Assembly (NCBI GenBank): GCA_016871335.1
Contig: VFZF01000006.1
Coordinates: 62,001-126,000 of the forward strand
Direction: 5' to 3'
Origin: Acidimicrobiia bacterium
Lineage (GTDB): Bacteria > Acidobacteriota > Vicinamibacteria > Vicinamibacterales > SCN-69-37
DNA: 64,000 nucleotides
Positions within the stretch are counted from its first letter, which is position 1; each line of letters opens with the position of its first letter. Made by a program: the position numbers and the translations under genes. The notes under the pieces are model-generated. The model worked only from the letters and a program-made list of their open reading frames with translations. It was not told the origin of the DNA and did not search any database. Positions 59,144 through 64,000 of this stretch are shown piece after piece.

Positions 59144-59199
59144 CCATGGCCCCCCGGCCGTCGCGGAACGCCCGGGGGCTATGGTAGACTTTGCTTTTC
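59144..59199 (+). terminator. Hairpin terminator after the DUF4214 gene
   Basis: An 11-bp stem with one G-T pair (59144-59154 with 59174-59184, arm CCATGGCCCCC) is followed by a T-rich stretch (TTTGCTTTTCTT, 59190-59200). It insulates the tRNA gene 15 bases downstream, whose promoter would have to overlap this region (TAGACT at 59185-59190 is a candidate -10). Confidence 0.7.
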
Positions 59200-59214
59200 T
59201 TGGGCCCTCCCAGC

Positions 59215-59290
59215 GCCGAGGTAGCTCAGTTGGTAGAGCATACGATTGAAAATCGTAGTGTCGACAGTTCGATTCTGTCCCTCGGCACCA
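59215..59290 (+). tRNA. tRNA-Phe (GAA)
   Basis: 76-base cloverleaf. Acceptor stem GCCGAGG/CCTCGGC, D-loop AGCTCAGTTGGTAGAGCA, anticodon stem TACGA/TCGTA around loop TTGAAAA (anticodon GAA), T-arm with GTTCGATTC, discriminator A and encoded CCA. No intron. Confidence 0.98.
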
Positions 59291-59363
59291 CTTCCACACG
59301 CACATGACTGATAGCGCCGACATCTGCGACACACCTCGCGTCTCCGCAGGTGTCGGTGCCAGG

Positions 59364-60809
59364 TCACACTCCGGCGAACATCGTTAGCGCGACCCGGAGA
59401 CAGGCCTCCACCCACGGCTGGGGATACACACCCATCCCGATGATGCCGGCCAGACAGATGAGGATGGCCACCTGCAGCACGGCCGGCACTGGGACTGGGC
59501 CGGTCACCTTCGGCGCTTCGATGTACATGCGCCGCGCGACCACCAGGTAGTAGTAGAGGGCCACGACCGTCAGGACGGCACCGAGGAACGCCAGCGCATA
59601 CATGCCCTGCTCCACAGCGGCCCAGAACACAAACAACTTCGCCCAGAACCCCGCAACAAACGGAATACCGCCGAGCGAGAGCAGGAACAGCAACAGCGCC
59701 AGCGCCAGCGGGTGTGAGCGACGCGCGAGTCCCTGATACGCCGTGATTTGATCCGACCCCGTGGTTGCGGCCACGGCCTGCACGACGAAGAACGCGCCCA
59801 TGTTGCCGACGAGGTACGCGACCAGATAAAACAGCACCATGCCGACGCCTGACACGGACATGGCCGCCATGCCGAGCAACAGGTAGCCGATGTGGGCCAC
59901 GCCGGAATACGCGAGCAGGCGTTTAATGTTGGACTGTGGAATGGCAAGGAGGTTGCCCGCGACGATGGTGATCGCAGCCAGCACCGCCAGCACCGGCACC
60001 CAGGTCAGTGTGGCCGCCCCGACGCCTTCGACAAACAGGCGGAGCATCACGACAAACCCGGCCGCCTTGGGCGCAATCGACAACCATGCGACAAACGGCG
60101 TTCCACCGGCCTCATACGCGTCGGGCACCCACATATGGAACGGCACGGCCGCGATCTTGAACCCGAGGCCGGCGAGCATCAGACTCAGGCCGAGCACCAT
60201 CAGCGGGTCACCGGTCGAGAGTGCGGGCCCGATGGCCGCGATATCGGTCGACCCGGTCGCGCCGTAGACAAACGACAGGCCGTAGAGCAACACGGCGGAC
60301 GACACGCTGCCGATCACGAAGAACTTGAGCGCCCCTTCCGGTGCCGCCGCTTCCCGCTTCCTGAACCCGGTCAGGAAGTAGAGCGGAATCGACATCAGCT
60401 CAAACGCCACAAACAGCAGAATGAGTTCCCGCGCCGACGCCAGCACGAGCATCCCCAGGACCGACGCCAGCAGAATGGCGTAATACTCGGTCGAGCGTCG
60501 CCAGAAGCCTGCCTCGGTGAACGCCAGCGTCGCCAGCACACTCAGGGCCGCCGACACCAGGAACAGCCGCTTCATGAACACGGCGAGTTCGTCGAGCACG
60601 AAGGTGCCGTCGAGCCACAGACGGCCGGGTTCCGCCGACCACGCCATCAGACTGACGACCGTGAGCCCACCCAGCGTCAGCCATCCGCTGAGCCGGTCCG
60701 TGGACCCGCGGCGGATGAGTCCGACGATGAGCACGAGCAGCCACACTCCGGCGAGAGCGGCCTCGATGCCCAGCGGTTGTGAGGGGTGCAGACTCCATGA
60801 CGTCATCAC
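59364..60809 (-). CDS. nuoN: NADH-quinone oxidoreductase subunit N
   Basis: 481-residue antiporter-like membrane subunit of complex I with about 14 helices. Key residues include the charged TM5 glutamate region (LLFVAFELMSIPLYFLTG) and lysines in GALKFFVIGSV and IPQSNIKRLLAYSGVAHIGY, which carry the proton path. It overlaps nuoM by four bases (ATGA). Last gene of the nuo operon; converges on tRNA-Phe. Confidence 0.97.
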   Translation of the reverse strand: MMTSWSLHPSQPLGIEAALAGVWLLVLIVGLIRRGSTDRLSGWLTLGGLTVVSLMAWSAEPGRLWLDGTFVLDELAVFMKRLFLVSAALSVLATLAFTEAGFWRRSTEYYAILLASVLGMLVLASARELILLFVAFELMSIPLYFLTGFRKREAAAPEGALKFFVIGSVSSAVLLYGLSFVYGATGSTDIAAIGPALSTGDPLMVLGLSLMLAGLGFKIAAVPFHMWVPDAYEAGGTPFVAWLSIAPKAAGFVVMLRLFVEGVGAATLTWVPVLAVLAAITIVAGNLLAIPQSNIKRLLAYSGVAHIGYLLLGMAAMSVSGVGMVLFYLVAYLVGNMGAFFVVQAVAATTGSDQITAYQGLARRSHPLALALLLFLLSLGGIPFVAGFWAKLFVFWAAVEQGMYALAFLGAVLTVVALYYYLVVARRMYIEAPKVTGPVPVPAVLQVAILICLAGIIGMGVYPQPWVEACLRVALTMFAGV

Positions 60810-62341
60810 ATCACCCCCAGTCTGGTGAGGATGGCCACCGTCGACACATCAATCGGATCAAGGGCCAGGCGCGGAACCACGCCAAACAGAATCAACGTGC
60901 CGACGAGGATCACAATCGCCACCCACTCGGTGCCCTGCGCATCAGGCAGGTGCTGGAAGTGCGGGTCCGTGCTCTTCGGCCCCCAGAAGATCGCCCGAAC
61001 GACGCGCAGGACGTAGAGGGACGTCAGGAACGCGCCAAACACCGCGGGGAACAACCACCACGAATGGGCTGAGGCCCAGGCGCCGAGGAACGTCAGGAAC
61101 TCGGCGACAAACCCAGCGGTCGCCGGCAATCCGAGTGAGGACAACCCGCCGATCGTGAACGCCACGGCGATGCCCGGCATCATCGTCGCGAACCCGCCCA
61201 TCTTGAAGATCTCGCGCGAGTGCGCCTTTTCGTAGACCAGACCCACAAGCGCGAAGAACAAGCCGGTCATGACGCCATGCGCGAACATCTGAAAGACCGA
61301 GCCGTTGAGGCCATGCTGCGTCAGCGTGGCGGCACCAAGCATCACGACACCCATGTGCGACACGGAGGAATACGCGATGACGTACTTCAGATCCTTCTGC
61401 GCCATCGCGCTGAGGGCGCCGTAGACGATGTTGATGCAGGCAATCGTCCCGACCAGCCACATCCAGTCGTGTGTGCCTTCCGGGAGCAGGCCCATGCCGA
61501 CACGCACCACGCCATAGGCGCCGAGTTTCATGAGCACGCCGGCATGCAGCATGGAGACCGCCGTCGGAGCAGACGCGTGACCGTCAGGTGACCAGGTGTG
61601 GAAGGGGAAGATCGCGGCGAGGATGCCGAAGCCGATGTAGAACGCCAGGAACACCCAGGACTGCAACTGCGGGTCAAACGAGACCTGCTCGAGATTCAAC
61701 AGTGAGAACGAGGTCGAACCGGCCGCGACGTAGAGCGCCAGCATGCCGACCAGAATGAACGCCGACCCGAACAGCAGGTACAGCGTCAGCTTCATGGCGG
61801 CGTATTCCTTGGTGCCGACACCCGTCTTCCCGAAGGCCCAGCCGAAGACCCCCTGCGGCCGCACTTCCCCGCTCGATCCCCAGATCCCGATGAGCAGATA
61901 CATCGGCAACACGGCGATTTCGTAGAACAGGAAGAACACGAACAGGTCCAGCGAGACGAACACGCCAAAGACGCCCGTCACCAGAATCAGCAACAGCGCG
62001 TAGAACTCCTGATCGCGCGTCTTGACGGTCCAGGAGGCGAACACGCCGGCAAAGATGATGATCGCGGTGAGGACGACCATGACCAGACTCATGCCGTCGA
62101 GCGCCAACTGGTAGCTGATCCCCAGGGACGGGACGAGTGCGATGGTTTCGTGGAACTGGAACCCACCGGCGGCCTGGTCGTAGGCGCCGTAGAGCCAGAA
62201 CGCCCCCACGGTGGAGACCGTCGCTCCGGCCACGGCCGTCCAGCGCACCAGCAGCGGCCGCGATCGGCCGAAGGCCATGATGATCAGCGCCGCCACAAAC
62301 GGCGCCCACGTCACGACGGAAAGCATCGGCAGTCCGTTCAC
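60806..62341 (-). CDS. nuoM: NADH-quinone oxidoreductase subunit M
   Basis: 511-residue antiporter-like subunit. Conserved Glu in LFVFFLFYEIAVLPMYLLIG (TM5) and Lys in AAMKLTLYLLFGSAFILVG (TM7), with histidines near FHTWSPDGHASAPTAVSMLH. The GTG at 62341 overlaps the nuoL TGA (GTGA) with GGGAGG 6 bases upstream, so it was chosen over the upstream in-frame codon at 62362. Confidence 0.96.
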   Translation of the reverse strand: MNGLPMLSVVTWAPFVAALIIMAFGRSRPLLVRWTAVAGATVSTVGAFWLYGAYDQAAGGFQFHETIALVPSLGISYQLALDGMSLVMVVLTAIIIFAGVFASWTVKTRDQEFYALLLILVTGVFGVFVSLDLFVFFLFYEIAVLPMYLLIGIWGSSGEVRPQGVFGWAFGKTGVGTKEYAAMKLTLYLLFGSAFILVGMLALYVAAGSTSFSLLNLEQVSFDPQLQSWVFLAFYIGFGILAAIFPFHTWSPDGHASAPTAVSMLHAGVLMKLGAYGVVRVGMGLLPEGTHDWMWLVGTIACINIVYGALSAMAQKDLKYVIAYSSVSHMGVVMLGAATLTQHGLNGSVFQMFAHGVMTGLFFALVGLVYEKAHSREIFKMGGFATMMPGIAVAFTIGGLSSLGLPATAGFVAEFLTFLGAWASAHSWWLFPAVFGAFLTSLYVLRVVRAIFWGPKSTDPHFQHLPDAQGTEWVAIVILVGTLILFGVVPRLALDPIDVSTVAILTRLGVM

Positions 62342-64000
62342 CAGAGGCCTCCCAGGAACCACACCACCGCCACCACGCCGGCGCCGACGGCCAGCACGTA
62401 ATCCTGCACGCGCCCGGTCTGCACGCGCCGCAGCTGCTCACCGGCCGACACCGTCCAGGCGCTCACCACGTTGAGCACCCCGTCCACGATGTAGCGATCA
62501 AGCCATCCAAAGATCGCCGCCATCCGCTGCAGGATCTGCCGGTACACCAGCAGGAAGGCCTCGTCGATCCAGAAACCACGCGCCGCCGCCACGCGGAGCG
62601 GCCCCGCCATCGAGGCCAGTGTCTCCGGAGCAATCAGGTGCCGCTGATACGTCGCCCACGCCAGACCAATGCCGGCCAGCGCGACGCCGGTCGCGGTGGC
62701 CGCGAGCCAGGCCGGCGGTTCGAACGGCAGTTCCGGATGTGAGAACGTGAAATACACGCCAATCACCATGGAGGCGATCGCGAGGATCCACAGCGGTCCT
62801 GTCATCGACCACGGCGCATCGTGGGCATGGTGCCCCTCGCCCTGATGCCCGGCATGCGGCGTCCCGAAGAACGTGAGGAACACGACCCGCATCATGTAGA
62901 ACGCCGTCAGAAACGCGCCGGCCAGCAGAAGGATAAACGGCACGGTCACACCACCGGCCCACACCGCTGCCAGAATCTCCTCCTTCGACAGGAACCCGGC
63001 AAACAGCGGCAACCCGGCAAGCGACAACGTGCCAATCACAAACACGACCATCGTCTGTGGCATCCGCCGCGCCAGCCCACCCATCTGCGTGATGTCATTG
63101 GTGTGCACCGCATGGATCACCGCGCCGGCCCCGAGGAACAGCAGCGCCTTGAACACGCCATGTGTCAGCAGATGGAAGAAGCCGGCGGCCGCATACCCGG
63201 CACCGATCGCGGCCATCATGTATCCCAGCTGCGACACGGTCGAATACGCCAGCACCCGTTTGATGTCGTTCTGGGCACACGCCATCATCGCCGCGGCCAG
63301 CGCGGTCAGCGCGCCGATCCAGCCGACGATGAGGAGCACGTCGGGTGTCAGGGCGAAGAGAAATGCGGTACGCGTCAGCAGATACACGCCGGCGGTCACC
63401 ATGGTGGCCGCATGGATCAGCGCGGAGACCGGCGTCGGGCCCTCCATCGCGTCCGGCAGCCAGATATGGAGCGGCAACTGGGCGGACTTGCCGGCTGCGC
63501 CGAGGTAGAGGCAGAACGTGATGAGCGCGAGCCCGTCCAGTCCGACCATGCCGGATTCAACGAGCAGGCGCAGTTCCGCAAAGTCGAACGTCCCCGTGTG
63601 CCGCCACAGCAGCACGATGCCGATGAGCAGGCCGACGTCGCCGGCCTTCGTCGTCCAGAAGGCCTTGACGGCCGCACGCGCCGCCGAGTGTTTCTTGAAC
63701 CAGAAGCCGATGAGCAGGTAGGAACAGAGACCGACCAGCTCCCAGCAGATGAACAGCTGCAGGAGGTTCGGCGCCAGCACCAGCCCGATCATCGAAAACG
63801 CGAACATCGACTGATAGAGGTAGTAGCGCCCGAGGGCCGCCGGCGGTTCGTCGCTGAGGTAGCCGAGCGAGTACACCTGGACGAGCAACGCCACCAGCGT
63901 CACCAGCAGCAACATGAGGGACGAGTCGTGGTCCGCCAGGACACCGACCGTCGCCAGGGTGCCCTGGGCGTCCAGCAGCCAGTTCCACTCGGTGAGGATC
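62338..64000 (-). CDS. nuoL: NADH-quinone oxidoreductase subunit L (5' end beyond window)
   Basis: Partial NuoL; 553 residues are visible and the N terminus lies outside base 64000. The visible frame is open from 63999 and includes FICWELVGLCSYLLIGFW (TM5 Glu), the TM7/8 Lys and His region (LPLHIWLPDAMEGPTPVSALIHAATMV), and the C-terminal lateral amphipathic helix region. It ends 4 bases into nuoM. The usual order nuoL-M-N is kept. Confidence 0.97.
   Translation of the reverse strand, partial: ILTEWNWLLDAQGTLATVGVLADHDSSLMLLLVTLVALLVQVYSLGYLSDEPPAALGRYYLYQSMFAFSMIGLVLAPNLLQLFICWELVGLCSYLLIGFWFKKHSAARAAVKAFWTTKAGDVGLLIGIVLLWRHTGTFDFAELRLLVESGMVGLDGLALITFCLYLGAAGKSAQLPLHIWLPDAMEGPTPVSALIHAATMVTAGVYLLTRTAFLFALTPDVLLIVGWIGALTALAAAMMACAQNDIKRVLAYSTVSQLGYMMAAIGAGYAAAGFFHLLTHGVFKALLFLGAGAVIHAVHTNDITQMGGLARRMPQTMVVFVIGTLSLAGLPLFAGFLSKEEILAAVWAGGVTVPFILLLAGAFLTAFYMMRVVFLTFFGTPHAGHQGEGHHAHDAPWSMTGPLWILAIASMVIGVYFTFSHPELPFEPPAWLAATATGVALAGIGLAWATYQRHLIAPETLASMAGPLRVAAARGFWIDEAFLLVYRQILQRMAAIFGWLDRYIVDGVLNVVSAWTVSAGEQLRRVQTGRVQDYVLAVGAGVVAVVWFLGGLW

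Overview
The window is one contiguous, gene-dense, high-GC bacterial chromosome segment. No insertion sequence, prophage, CRISPR array, rRNA or plasmid gene was seen. Gene content (Gram-negative outer-membrane beta-barrels and lipoproteins, a System I cytochrome c maturation operon, complex I, NtrC-type regulation) and the many hypothetical beta-barrel and Fn3-like lipoproteins suggest an Acidobacteriota lineage, perhaps class Vicinamibacteria. That assignment is inference from gene style, not a computed result. Coding is nearly continuous. No stretch over about 300 bases lacks a gene; the longest is 45943-46176, which holds a metallophosphoesterase remnant.

Region by region. (1) 1-8704, minus strand: a tight housekeeping operon in the order radC, metG, TatD nuclease, polyprenyl diphosphate synthase, ligA, HtrA-type protease, NtrC-type response regulator (cut by the left edge). 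(2) 8703-14865: a DUF4398-like lipoprotein facing a methyltransferase/dapF/DASS-transporter operon, then a GlpD-like flavoprotein transcribed divergently. (3) 14017-20810, minus: GT4, methyltransferase, NAD-epimerase, hexapeptide acyltransferase, GT4, ttcA, dtd, outer-membrane protein, joined by 4-base overlaps or short gaps. (4) 20842-44087: a long envelope-glycan region with two GT4/flippase-like divergent pairs, four polytopic glycosyltransferase-like (GT-C) proteins, a GT2, a UDP-galactopyranose-mutase-like flavoprotein, a radical SAM protein, three related Fn3-like lipoproteins, several beta-barrels, a DedA-like protein, inositol monophosphatase and an RsbW-like kinase. (5) 44126-45942: aroA-aroK. 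(6) 46177-53778, minus: Maf followed by a complete but unusual cytochrome c maturation operon (ccmE, a ccmF-ccmH fusion, a CcmI-like zinc-ribbon protein, an unassigned membrane protein, ccmA, ccmB, ccmC, ccmD, a 52-residue membrane protein). (7) 53807-56700: DciA-like DUF721, thiolase, 3-hydroxyacyl-CoA dehydrogenase, YdjM-like membrane hydrolase. (8) 56900-59290: recA with a near-consensus promoter, a DUF4214 protein, tRNA-Phe. (9) 59364-64000, minus: nuoN, nuoM, nuoL (cut by the right edge).

The most interesting signals are these. A recurrent -10-like hexamer (TANNNT) lies only 7-11 bases before the start codon of at least nine first genes, which points to leaderless transcription. Several divergent gene pairs have overlapping, near-symmetrical -10 hexamers in very short spacers. 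The Ccm system has a CxxxY-type CcmE and a CcmF-CcmH fusion, with extra operon members of unknown role. The DapF homologue has Ser in place of both catalytic Cys. An inositol monophosphatase gene appears to need a CTG start overlapping the preceding stop codon. The main working systems are envelope polysaccharide/glycolipid assembly (regions 3-4), aromatic amino-acid synthesis, c-type cytochrome maturation and complex I. The last two together suggest a respiratory, membrane-energised lifestyle.
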